DNA from: Spirosoma panaciterrae DSM 21099
GTDB taxonomy: Bacteria; Bacteroidota; Bacteroidia; Cytophagales; Spirosomataceae
Direction of reading: 5' to 3'
Assembly (NCBI RefSeq): GCF_000374025.1
Contig: NZ_KB893183.1
Coordinates: forward strand, 62,001 to 126,000
DNA: 64,000 bases
In this document: positions 27,408 to 35,883 of the stretch, one piece after another
How positions within the stretch are numbered: the stretch's first letter is position 1
Layout of the letters: the number at the start of each line of letters is the position of its first letter
Translations under genes and position numbers: made by a program
The notes under the pieces: model-generated
Databases searched by the model: none
Told to the model about the DNA's origin: nothing
Seen by the model: only the letters and a program-made list of their open reading frames with translations

Positions 27408-30400
27408 TTAAAATGAGAGATTCAGGCCTGCACTGATGGTTCTGGTCACCGGATAGACGCTGTAGTCAATGCCATTTGAGGGCACTTCCGGGTCGAAACC
27501 CGAATAACGGGTGAACGTCAATAAATTCTGACAGGAAGCATAGAGCCGGGCAGAACTGAGCTTAATCCGCTGGGTAAGTGTTTTGGGTATCGTGTAGCCC
27601 AGCGTCACATTTTTAATTCGCAGATAGGAGCCGTCTTCAACAAATCGATTTGAAATTCTGGCGTTTTTATTGGGGTCATTAAAAATAGCCCTCGGCATGG
27701 TGTTGCTCGTGCCGGGACCCGTCCAGCGGCCCAGTACGGCGGTAGTCTGGTTTTGGGCTACAGCCATGCTTTGCTGGTAAACGTTGTTGGCATTGAAAAT
27801 GTCGTTACCATAAACCCCCTGGAGGAAAACAGTCAGGTCAAACCCTTTATAGGTGATGTTGTTGGTCAACGCATAGATGAACTTGGGGTTTGGATTGCCA
27901 ATAATGGCCCGGTCGTTGTCATTGATGATGCCATCGTTATTCAGGTCTTTAAAACGAATATCTCCCGGCGAGGTGCGGTTATATACATCAGCGCCCGGAA
28001 CCTGGCTGGCGTGAGCTTCAACGTCGTACTGCGTTTGAAAAACACCCTGGGTTACAAAGCCGTAAAACGAATTGATTGGACTGCCAACGGTGTTGGTCGA
28101 TATGAATCCGTTAAGTCCGATGCTACCGCCATACAGGGGTGTGTTATCGCTAAGAGCGACCAGTTTATTCCGATTGAGCGAGAAATTGGCGTTTGTGGTC
28201 CAGACTAGCTTACCAGTTGTGTTCCGAGAAAACACACTCAGCTCGATCCCGTTATTTTTGACCTCACCTGCGTTGATATAGGGAGCCGCCCCTGAATAGC
28301 CGGTAGAAATCGGTAACGTTACGGGTACCAGCATTCCTGACGTATTTTTCAAATAGCCATCAACCGTCACCGTAATCCGGTTGTTGAGAAACGTAGCGTC
28401 GATACCCACATTGGATTGCTGAACGGTTTCCCAGCGCACGTTTGGATTGGCCGCGTTGAGCGCAATCTGAGCTGGTACAACTTTTCCGTTGAAGTTATAC
28501 ACGGCTGAGGTCAGCACGGAAGCAAAGGAATAGTTGCCAATGTTCTGATTGCCCGTTACGCCATAACCTGCACGAAGTTTCAAGTCATTTAACCAGCGGC
28601 TATTTTTTAAAAACGGCTCATCCGACAATCGCCAGGCCACCGATACCGAAGGAAAGGTTCCCCACTTATTGTTAGTTCCAAACCGGGAAGAACCGTCCCG
28701 GCGCACTGTTGCAGTAACCAGATAGCGATCCTTGAACGCGTAATTGCCCCGGAGCATGTACGATAAAAGCGCCCATTGAGATCCATTGCCGCTCAAGGCA
28801 ATCTGGGTTGTTCCATTACTGAGTTGCTGAGTCAGATCACTGGCAAAGTTGCTGATGTTGCCCGCAATGAAATTGAATGAATTCTGTTGTGCACTCGAAC
28901 CAGCCAGCAGGGTTACATGATGATCGCCCCCAAGCAGTCGGTCGTAGGTTAACAGGTTATCCCAGTTTGTGGTAATGTTTTTATTATATCCTTCGGCCAG
29001 ATAGGAATTGGGCTGAGGAATGGGCTGGTAATTGTATTTGGGGGACCAGGTTCGGGTATTCCAGAATTGGGCCTGGATACCGCCCGTTGACCGGAATGTA
29101 AAGTCACGAAGGAACTTAATTTCGGCGTAAAGCGATCCGAGAATATTATAGCCCATCGTATTGTTTTGAACCAGTGTGGCCTGAGCAATCGGGTTGGTCA
29201 CGTCGCCCACCCATTGGGGTTGCCCAACCGGCCCCGCATAGCTCCCATCGGCATTGTAGATAGGTAAGGCCGGGTTTGCCGCCATTGCATTCCGCACATC
29301 GTAAGAACCGCTGGGCTTTTCATCATGATTCAACGTCAGATTATTGCCGAATTTAAGCCAGCTGAACACTCGGTTGTTGGTGTTGAACTGAATGGCGTAC
29401 CGTTTGTAGGCCGTGTTGATGATAATACCCTGCTGATTCAGCATACTGCCCGATACGTAGTAGTCAGATTTATCGGTACCGCCCGAATAGGCCAGGCTAT
29501 AGTTTTGGATAGGCCCCGTTCTGAACAAGGCTTTCAGCCAATCCGTACCGGCTCCAAAGCTAGCGGCATCGCCATAAGCTGGATTGGTAGCCTGGTTATT
29601 GTTACGTAGCAGTTCATTGTTGAGCGCCACAAACTGCGAAGCATTCAATAAAGGAACCATCGAGTTTGCCTGTTGAACGCCCGCAAACGTATTGAACGTA
29701 AGATGTCCCTGACCCGCAGCCCCTTTTTTCGTGGTGATCAGCACAACGCCATTGGCTCCGCGTGAGCCGTAGATCGCCGAAGCCGAAGCATCCTTCAATA
29801 CGTCAATGGAAGCAATGTCGTCGGGATTCAGCGTATTTAGTGGTATATCAGTCGGAACACCATCGATTACCAGCAGTGGATCGCTGTTGTTGATGGTTCC
29901 TACTCCGCGTACCCGCAGGGTTACGTTACTACCCGGCGCACCCGGAGAAATTACCTGCACACCAGCGGCTTTTCCCTGGATTGCCTGCCCTGCATCGGGA
30001 ACGGGTTGATTGGCAATGTCCTTGCTGGTGATAGAGGCTACGGAGCCGGTAACATCGCGTTTTTTTTGCGTGCCATACCCCACTACAACCACTTCATTGA
30101 GCGATTTGACATCATTCTGTAGTTGAACGTTAAAAACGGTCTGGTTACCTACTGTCAACTCCTGTGCCTGATAGCCGACAAACGAAACGACCAGTATGGC
30201 CGACCGATCCGGCACTGCCAGCCGAAACGCGCCACTTACATCCGTTGTTGTGCCCCGGTTGGTTCCTTTTATAGCAATGCTGGCTCCCGGTATCGCGTCT
30301 CCCTTTTCGTCAGTTACTTTTCCACTGATGTTGATCTCTTCGGGTTGGGCAATTGACGGTTCGCCCGAAAACTCACCGGAGGAACTTACGGATAGTTCTC

Positions 30401-30800
30401 TATTGGTGGTAAAGGGAACGGAACCGGGGGTTTCGTTATGGCTAACCTCCTTACTAAGAACAATATAATCGCCCGACACAAGATAGCGAATGTGTAACGG
30501 ACGGAGTAACTTTTCCAGTACGTCACTTAATCGCTGGTTACGGGCTACCAGGCTCACTTTGTGTTTTCCGACCAGTGAACGGACGTAGGAAAAACGGACG
30601 TTTGCTGATTGCTCTAAATTGGTAAGCACCACCCCTAACTCCTGCTGTTCGGCCTGAACAGTTACGGACCGGTTCAGCCAATCCTGCGCTAACCCATCCC
30701 GACCATACACAATACTTGTAAGCAGGATAATCAGCATTAGAGGCATACTCGTTTTCATAAGCAGCTCAATTTGTTTGCATTTAGTACTACATTTTTTCAT
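27408..30800 (-). CDS. SusC-family TonB-dependent transporter with STN signalling domain
   Basis: Outer-membrane importer of 1130 aa, longer than the fructan SusC because of an extra N-terminal secretin/TonB short (STN) domain (residues about 45-120: VTVQAEQQELGVVLTNLEQS and SDVLEKLLRPLHIRYLVSGD). After that come the CNA-B-type domain (ISGKVTDEKGDAIPGASIAI), the plug (GTINNSDPLLVIDGVPTDIP, SASAIYGSRGANGVVLITTK), and a barrel ending ISAGLNLSF. The STN domain is the part that speaks to a FecR anti-sigma protein, and a FecR and ECF sigma gene lie just upstream. Ligand binding would thus switch on its own locus. The start could be the ATG at 30800 or that at 30758; both leave a signal peptide. 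Confidence 0.95.
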   Translation of the reverse strand: MKKCSTKCKQIELLMKTSMPLMLIILLTSIVYGRDGLAQDWLNRSVTVQAEQQELGVVLTNLEQSANVRFSYVRSLVGKHKVSLVARNQRLSDVLEKLLRPLHIRYLVSGDYIVLSKEVSHNETPGSVPFTTNRELSVSSSGEFSGEPSIAQPEEINISGKVTDEKGDAIPGASIAIKGTNRGTTTDVSGAFRLAVPDRSAILVVSFVGYQAQELTVGNQTVFNVQLQNDVKSLNEVVVVGYGTQKKRDVTGSVASITSKDIANQPVPDAGQAIQGKAAGVQVISPGAPGSNVTLRVRGVGTINNSDPLLVIDGVPTDIPLNTLNPDDIASIDVLKDASASAIYGSRGANGVVLITTKKGAAGQGHLTFNTFAGVQQANSMVPLLNASQFVALNNELLRNNNQATNPAYGDAASFGAGTDWLKALFRTGPIQNYSLAYSGGTDKSDYYVSGSMLNQQGIIINTAYKRYAIQFNTNNRVFSWLKFGNNLTLNHDEKPSGSYDVRNAMAANPALPIYNADGSYAGPVGQPQWVGDVTNPIAQATLVQNNTMGYNILGSLYAEIKFLRDFTFRSTGGIQAQFWNTRTWSPKYNYQPIPQPNSYLAEGYNKNITTNWDNLLTYDRLLGGDHHVTLLAGSSAQQNSFNFIAGNISNFASDLTQQLSNGTTQIALSGNGSQWALLSYMLRGNYAFKDRYLVTATVRRDGSSRFGTNNKWGTFPSVSVAWRLSDEPFLKNSRWLNDLKLRAGYGVTGNQNIGNYSFASVLTSAVYNFNGKVVPAQIALNAANPNVRWETVQQSNVGIDATFLNNRITVTVDGYLKNTSGMLVPVTLPISTGYSGAAPYINAGEVKNNGIELSVFSRNTTGKLVWTTNANFSLNRNKLVALSDNTPLYGGSIGLNGFISTNTVGSPINSFYGFVTQGVFQTQYDVEAHASQVPGADVYNRTSPGDIRFKDLNNDGIINDNDRAIIGNPNPKFIYALTNNITYKGFDLTVFLQGVYGNDIFNANNVYQQSMAVAQNQTTAVLGRWTGPGTSNTMPRAIFNDPNKNARISNRFVEDGSYLRIKNVTLGYTIPKTLTQRIKLSSARLYASCQNLLTFTRYSGFDPEVPSNGIDYSVYPVTRTISAGLNLSF

Positions 30801-30838
30801 AAATTACCCACGGTTTTTTGCAATTAGAAAACAAAACC

Positions 30839-30963
30839 CTCCCTGGTTCCTTGATAAAGGAACTATCGTTTGTCAGACCATAGCAGGGAGTTACTTACAA
30901 GTCGCCAGGTTGGATCACAATTGCTTGGAACCCTTTGTGATCGGTAGCCTGGCGACTTTTTTT
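30839..30963. promoter_or_regulatory. Structured leader between fecR and susC
   Basis: The 226-bp gap contains nested hairpins. GTTCCTT/AAGGAAC (30846-30863) sits inside TCCCTG/CAGGGA (30840-30889). A larger two-part stem follows: GTCGCCAGG (30901-30909) with CCTGGCGAC (30948-30956), enclosing GATCACAA (30913-30920) with TTGTGATC (30935-30942). Seven Ts follow the large stem on the plus strand (30957-30963), the layout of a terminator for antisense transcripts. On the minus strand it is an RNA leader of susC. Confidence 0.6.
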
Positions 30964-31026
30964 AGGAAGAACAGTTTTTTCGCATCCAGTCAATAGCGGT
31001 TAAGGTTACATTGAAAAATTAACTAA

Positions 31027-32094
31027 TTAGTCACATCCTTGTCCGGAAACCAGAATCTGAGTTCCCTGAATCTTGTACGTGGCGCCAATCGTCAGGCAGA
31101 CAACATCAAGTTTGGTGAAAAACGGTTTGCCATCCAGCGAAACGTTCAGCAGGCAGTTTTTTAACGTAGTCGAATCATAGCGTATGGTAATTCCATACGT
31201 TTGTTCCAATTGCGCAAATACCTTAGCCACGGGCGTATCATGATATTGAAAGCTAATGGCCTGATTATCTGATCCAATAATGCCTGGTTCGGGGGAAATG
31301 GCTGGCGTTAGCTGATTTTTTTTAGCCTGGAACGTTACCTGCTGATTTGGCGTCAAGACAACCTGTTTAGCCGACTGCTGATTCTTCATCGAGTAAACAG
31401 CAACTCGACCGGAACGGACAACGACCGAGCCATTTTCAGGACTTGTTTTTACGCTGAACTGGGTGCCAATAACCCGGGTGACTAGCCCGTTCGCGTAGAC
31501 TAAAAACGGATGAGACGGATTTTTTGTCACCTCAAAAAAGGCTTCCCCCTTTAAAAACACCTCTCGCGAAGGCGATTTGTTCATCTGGGTAGAATAGCTG
31601 ACCCGGCTGGTTGGGGTCAGCACAATTCGGCTCCCATCGGGTAAATTGATCCGTTGGTCGGTTGCCTGTGTATTGATAATCTCATTCAGGGCGATGGGCG
31701 ACTGAGCGGTTAAAGCCGCATAGGTATAGGGATTGTCTGTTTCCAGCGTTTGGTTGACAACCCATCCGATACCAATCAAAAGAAGTAGTGCGGCCGCAAT
31801 TTGCCATCTGTTCCAGCGGCTGCTTAGCCAGGTAGTCCTCCAATTCTGCTGGGGTGATTTACTGGCCAAGACCCGTTGAATCCCCTGCTCTACGTCCGCT
31901 TCGGTAAAATATGCTTGCTGCTGAAAGAACAGTATCCAGGTTCGGGCTTCTTCCAGATCTGGCTTTTTGTCGGGATACTTGTCAAGAAGCTCCCGCCATT
32001 GTGATACACTGGCTGGCGCTCCAGACTTGATCCATTGCTGAAAATCGTCATCTGTCAGAAAATCCTCAAGCTTATAATCCTTATATGATTTCAT
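31027..32094 (-). CDS. FecR-family anti-sigma/sigma-regulator
   Basis: Inner-membrane protein of 355 aa that holds or releases the adjacent ECF sigma factor. An N-terminal cytoplasmic part (DFLTDDDFQQWIKSGAPASV) is followed by one membrane helix at about residues 92-112 (QIAAALLLLIGIGWVV). Then comes the FecR domain (LPDGSRIVLTPTSRVSYSTQ, FLKGEAFFEVTKNPSHPFLV, VIGTQFSVKTSPENGSVVV), and a C-terminal DUF4974/STN-like domain (ISFQYHDTPVAKVFAQLEQT). It lies 114 bp downstream of the sigma gene and upstream of the STN-bearing SusC. Sensing chain: glycan, SusC STN, FecR, sigma. Confidence 0.93.
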   Translation of the reverse strand: MKSYKDYKLEDFLTDDDFQQWIKSGAPASVSQWRELLDKYPDKKPDLEEARTWILFFQQQAYFTEADVEQGIQRVLASKSPQQNWRTTWLSSRWNRWQIAAALLLLIGIGWVVNQTLETDNPYTYAALTAQSPIALNEIINTQATDQRINLPDGSRIVLTPTSRVSYSTQMNKSPSREVFLKGEAFFEVTKNPSHPFLVYANGLVTRVIGTQFSVKTSPENGSVVVRSGRVAVYSMKNQQSAKQVVLTPNQQVTFQAKKNQLTPAISPEPGIIGSDNQAISFQYHDTPVAKVFAQLEQTYGITIRYDSTTLKNCLLNVSLDGKPFFTKLDVVCLTIGATYKIQGTQILVSGQGCD

Positions 32095-32208
32095 GACAGA
32101 TCACCATTTAGAGTACATATCTATTAGGATGATCCAGAAAAGGGCAGAACGTAATGAAAAAAACCAAAAAAAATTAAATTATTACCTCTTTCATTGATTA
32201 TCAGAAGG

Positions 32209-32805
32209 TTAATTCGCTAGCCAATTAGCAATAAATACATACAACACTAACAGCAGAATTCGCCATTGTTCTCGAAACGATTTTAGAGATTGGGATAACA
32301 GATTGCGCACTGCTGGTTGAGAAATATTCATTAACTCGGCAATTTGTTCATGAGACAGGCCTTCAAAATATTTCAGGTGAAGCATTTCCTGTTGCCGTTT
32401 GGATAAACGGCTAACCACTTGCTGTAGGCGAAACTCATTTTCCAGCGTGTTCTCCTGTTCGATAAGTTTGGTTTCAATCAGGTTATCGCTCTCGGGTTCC
32501 TGGCCCTGCCAATCGTCGGGCAAACCATCGAGATGGGTATTTTTGTGCCAGGATTTAAAAATCTGATTTCGAAGCGTAGCGAACAGATAGAGTTTAATAT
32601 TGTCGATATCAGGATTTAAAAAGACCCGACGCTCCCAGAGGTTAACAAACAGATCGTGGACAAAATCCTGGGTTGCTTCCCGATCTTTAATAAATCGAAT
32701 TCCGTATTCAAGTAACGATTTATAGTTGGCATGTAAAAGCTCCTCAAAGGCTTTATCATCCCCTTGTCTAAAATTAGCCCATAAAACTTTATCCTGATCA
32801 GCCAC
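32209..32805 (-). CDS. ECF RNA polymerase sigma factor
   Basis: Alternative sigma factor of 198 aa, of the Bacteroidetes FecI-like kind. Region 2 is seen at about residues 30-80 (ATQDFVHDLFVNLWERRVFL), region 4 at about 130-180 (LSKRQQEMLHLKYFEGLSHE followed by QIAELMNISQPAVRNLLSQS). The start is a GTG at 32805. The last 16 residues (ILLLVLYVFIANWLAN) are strongly hydrophobic, an odd end for a cytoplasmic sigma factor, although similar tails occur in this phylum. It is the first gene of the dextran locus. Confidence 0.93.
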   Translation of the reverse strand: MADQDKVLWANFRQGDDKAFEELLHANYKSLLEYGIRFIKDREATQDFVHDLFVNLWERRVFLNPDIDNIKLYLFATLRNQIFKSWHKNTHLDGLPDDWQGQEPESDNLIETKLIEQENTLENEFRLQQVVSRLSKRQQEMLHLKYFEGLSHEQIAELMNISQPAVRNLLSQSLKSFREQWRILLLVLYVFIANWLAN

Positions 32806-32967
32806 AGAACCAGCAAACTAGTTGACCTCTTAGCAAAGCTATCAATATCTTAGACAAAGAAAAATTAATACTCTAATCTTTCTATTGAGGTCCCCTCGAA
32901 TACTAGGAAGAGGCCCCGTATGCTACTAACTAAAGGTGACAGTCATTTGAAAGTGATCGTCTTACGA

Positions 32968-32987
32968 AAACGCTCCTAATTGAGACG
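32968..32987 (+). repeat. 20-bp direct repeat, right copy
   Basis: AAACGCTCCTAATTGAGACG, 18 of 20 identical to 15051-15070. It lies in the 274-bp gap (32806-33079) between the sigma gene and the conjugation operon, which holds no other recognisable feature. Confidence 0.45.
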
Positions 32988-33079
32988 CAGAACCAGTAGT
33001 TGTAAACTGTAAATCTAGTTTGGAATCGATAATTTACGCCCCGGTGCGATAAGAATCCCAGTTAAAGTTAAGTAATAGA

Positions 33080-35023
33080 CTAGCGCAAATTACCGCCTAT
33101 CAAATTATGTTCGTTCTCTGGCTGAATTAGTCCTTTTACAATGGCTTCGCACTCAACCCGTATGCGTTCAAAATTTAAATCAGCATCGACGTCCGTATAA
33201 AAAACGGGTAGCTTACGGTTCGTCCCTTCGGCAAAGGTATAAGTAGGCAGCTTTAACCGAGTATGAAAAACGGGCTCAACCGCTTCGGCTGTAATGCCCA
33301 CAAATTCGCCGGTTTCCATTCGGTTAACTTCATGAGGTTTAAACAATGCTTTGTCCTGAAGAGAAAAACTTACGCCTTGGCTGTGGGAGCCAGACTTTGA
33401 ATCTATACCGTTGGGATTACTTCGGTTCTGGCTTTCATTCCGTTGAAGCATTTCCTCTTTCCCAAACAGCTTACTCACATACTCGCCCGTTTCGATATTG
33501 GGATTCTTACCAAATAACTGGGTGTTTAAGTTGGATATAATCGCATAAGCTTCTTCCTTCCCGTATGCTTTAATCATTTGACTTATATCCTGTGCCATAT
33601 AAATAGTAGCTACTTTATTGCTTCTCGCCGTTGCGGGTAGATCGGATAAATTCGGTATGTAGCACTGAGGCCCCTCATCCAGCAGAACCATACTATGTAA
33701 TTTATCCGGATTATTTAGCTGTTTTAGCGAAGCCGTAATGAGTAAGGAAACAACCGGTGAAAGAGCTTCAATAATATCCTGTTTGGTACCGATGCAAAGC
33801 AGCTTGGGGTATTGGGGATCATTCAAGTTGATGTCAAAATCATCGCCCGACAGTACCCAGGCAATTTCCTTGGTATTCATTCGCCCCAGCGCATTTTGTA
33901 AGGTACCATATTGACCCGCTAACTGAGGTTCTGCTTTAGTTCGAATGGCTGTACTGACGCTAGCCACAATCGTTTTGGTCTCATAGTTGGTTTCTAATAG
34001 ACCGATCAACTGATATACATCATGACCCAAGATCATATTGAGTACGTGCGGTAGTGTGCAGTAATTCGGATAATGAATCTTCATATACCAGATGACACCC
34101 GCTAAGATGGAGATGGCAGATGTATCCCAAAAGTCTTTTTCCCGAATGGCTTTTCGGTTGAGGGTGCAATAGAATGCAGCCGCAAATTCATAGGCGTACG
34201 CCTGGAAGTATAACAGTTCGGGTAGGAGTGGATTAATTCGGTGGCTTCTGGAAAGGTCGACAAAATTGACGATGGCTAGATCGACCTGGCATTCAGAACG
34301 GCTATAGTGATTATAAGCATACTCAGTCAGGGAAGGAAACTTAAAATCAAATAACACCCCCGTGTAATTCTTATAGGCAGCCTGAGCGATAATCTGGTGA
34401 GCGACCGAGGCCGTTTTACCTGAACCGTTGGAACCAATAATTCCCACGCCCCGCGCCGGATTCGGAATGTTTACCCATGTTCCATTGGCCCCCCGAAAAC
34501 TGAACGAATCTGGGTTGTCGATCTGCTTTTTATCTGTTGGTATTTTATACTTCGTTTGATCACCTTTTAGGAAATGAGTTAAAAATGGGGTTGAGGGAAT
34601 CACCAGAAGGAGCCCCACCAGTTCCACGTAATAGCTGTAAGAAAAGAATTCATAGTTAAACAGCAGCAGACAACCCAGTAGAAAACAACCTCCTAAAAGC
34701 AGTAAGACAATCCGGCCCACACTGAAAAAACTCTTTTGCTTTTTACGCTCTAGTTCGGCCTGTAAAGAGGTTTCAGGCAGTAAAAAGCAGCAGGCGTACA
34801 GGATGATAAACCCTATCCGAAGAACGAAACCCGTTTTAAAAACCTGAAGTAAGACGAAAGGAGTAAATAGGAGCGGGTTATATTGAACCATCCCCTCCAG
34901 GCCAAGCAAAGCCAGTAGTAAAAGTGTCAGGCTCCAGACGCCAATTTTAAGTTGATTAATATGCATAACCAGAGGGAAATGTAAACTAGTCTGTAATAAG
35001 ATCAGCTGAATGGCGCTGTACAT
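33080..35023 (-). CDS. VirD4/TraG-type conjugation coupling protein
   Basis: ATPase that brings the DNA-relaxase complex to the type IV secretion channel; 647 aa. About four membrane helices occupy residues 20-160. Walker A is GIIGSNGSGKTASVAHQ (about 192-208), Walker B MVLLDEGPQCYIP (about 443-455), and a TraG/TraM-recognition region follows (TIYMAQDISQMIKAYG). The start could be the ATG at 35023 or one at 34966. It is the last gene of the leftward transfer operon, 18 bp after a small membrane-protein gene. The presence of a coupling protein means DNA transfer rather than protein secretion, yet I found no relaxase gene in the window. Confidence 0.88.
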   Translation of the reverse strand: MYSAIQLILLQTSLHFPLVMHINQLKIGVWSLTLLLLALLGLEGMVQYNPLLFTPFVLLQVFKTGFVLRIGFIILYACCFLLPETSLQAELERKKQKSFFSVGRIVLLLLGGCFLLGCLLLFNYEFFSYSYYVELVGLLLVIPSTPFLTHFLKGDQTKYKIPTDKKQIDNPDSFSFRGANGTWVNIPNPARGVGIIGSNGSGKTASVAHQIIAQAAYKNYTGVLFDFKFPSLTEYAYNHYSRSECQVDLAIVNFVDLSRSHRINPLLPELLYFQAYAYEFAAAFYCTLNRKAIREKDFWDTSAISILAGVIWYMKIHYPNYCTLPHVLNMILGHDVYQLIGLLETNYETKTIVASVSTAIRTKAEPQLAGQYGTLQNALGRMNTKEIAWVLSGDDFDINLNDPQYPKLLCIGTKQDIIEALSPVVSLLITASLKQLNNPDKLHSMVLLDEGPQCYIPNLSDLPATARSNKVATIYMAQDISQMIKAYGKEEAYAIISNLNTQLFGKNPNIETGEYVSKLFGKEEMLQRNESQNRSNPNGIDSKSGSHSQGVSFSLQDKALFKPHEVNRMETGEFVGITAEAVEPVFHTRLKLPTYTFAEGTNRKLPVFYTDVDADLNFERIRVECEAIVKGLIQPENEHNLIGGNLR

Positions 35024-35041
35024 AAATAGATTCCTACCGAA

Positions 35042-35542
35042 TTAGTTAATATCACGCCCATAGGATAGTCCTAATTTCCACTGACCATTCTCTTTGACGA
35101 AGAGCTGGTTAAATGTCTTGGAAAAGCCATCGCTATAGAATGCTCTTGCACTGACCATCGCTGAATCGACACCTTGATTGTGCTGCGATATCACCTCGAC
35201 CTTTTTTAATCTTCCAATGCGCGTTTCCCTGGCAAACGTCTGTTCCATAATACCCGGCGTTTTACTGAATTCATGGATAAGCGGTTTAGAACAGTATTTA
35301 AAGACAGCCTGATTCAATACCGTTTTATCGCCAAGAAAGTATTTATTAGCCTCCTGGTAAACCGTCAGTAACACCTGCTTTGGCTCCATTGAGGTTGGGC
35401 TTAAGGTAGGCAACATGGCTTTATGTTTCTTAGCTGAAACATGTACGATGAGTTCAGCCACCATGACCGAAAACCCCAGTAATGCCAAGGCTATAAACGT
35501 AATGAGGGGTAACCTGCTCTTTAGAGTGATTTTATTTTCCAT
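35042..35542 (-). CDS. Membrane-anchored NTF2-like protein of the transfer operon
   Basis: 166 aa with one N-terminal membrane helix (LITFIALALLGFSVMVAELI, about 13-33) and a soluble part whose pattern (LTVYQEANKYFLGDKTVLNQ ... FVKENGQWKLGLSYG) suggests an NTF2-like fold, as in VirB8/TraK. No specific family recognised. It overlaps the upstream lipoprotein gene by 22 bp, so the two are translationally coupled. A structural or stabilising part of the conjugation channel is a guess from position. Confidence 0.7.
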   Translation of the reverse strand: MENKITLKSRLPLITFIALALLGFSVMVAELIVHVSAKKHKAMLPTLSPTSMEPKQVLLTVYQEANKYFLGDKTVLNQAVFKYCSKPLIHEFSKTPGIMEQTFARETRIGRLKKVEVISQHNQGVDSAMVSARAFYSDGFSKTFNQLFVKENGQWKLGLSYGRDIN

Positions 35543-35883
35543 GCATTTGGTGTTTGGGTTGAGTCTTTTTCTAACAAAAAAACAGAATCTAAATACGTCT
35601 CATCGGCATAGATGAGCACACCCTTAACTCGTACCCGACTCGAATCTTTTCCGTAGTCAGCCCGGTAAAAGTTGAACTTCCTGTACTGATAATTTTTGGT
35701 CAGCAGGGGTGACAGTTGCAGAAGTGAAGGCGTCGCATCGAATACATACCTGGACGCCAGCTCCCATTTTTGCGCATTAATGCAGCTCAGGTAAACTTCA
35801 CAAATATGCTCAGGTGTATTCGGATTAGACGAGCACCCCATACTCATTAAACTGATGAGCAGAATAGACAGACAGGGTTTCAT
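35521..35883 (-). CDS. Small lipoprotein of the transfer operon, NTF2-like
   Basis: 120 aa with a lipoprotein signal (MKPCLSILLISLMSMGCSSN, Cys 17). The soluble part starts PEHICEVYLSCINAQKWELA and ends in a W/K pattern (TPNAWKIKSL), reminiscent of DUF4878-type NTF2-like lipoproteins. It overlaps the preceding gene by 4 bp and the next by 22 bp. Many transfer systems need a small outer-membrane lipoprotein (VirB7-like), which could be its job; that is inference. Confidence 0.7.
   Translation of the reverse strand: MKPCLSILLISLMSMGCSSNPNTPEHICEVYLSCINAQKWELASRYVFDATPSLLQLSPLLTKNYQYRKFNFYRADYGKDSSRVRVKGVLIYADETYLDSVFLLEKDSTQTPNAWKIKSL

Noticed and set aside
27753-28208. A 151-aa plus-strand ORF inside the second susC
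   Set aside because: Antisense shadow of a well-supported transporter; no start signals or domain.
30948-30963. Strong terminator ending the fecR transcript
   Set aside because: The T-run is on the plus strand, while fecR and susC are read from the minus strand; it would not terminate them.
33000-33079. Attachment site of the conjugative element
   Set aside because: I compared this gap by eye with the sequence around 63330-63700 and saw no shared direct repeat of useful length; no tRNA gene is present to mark att.
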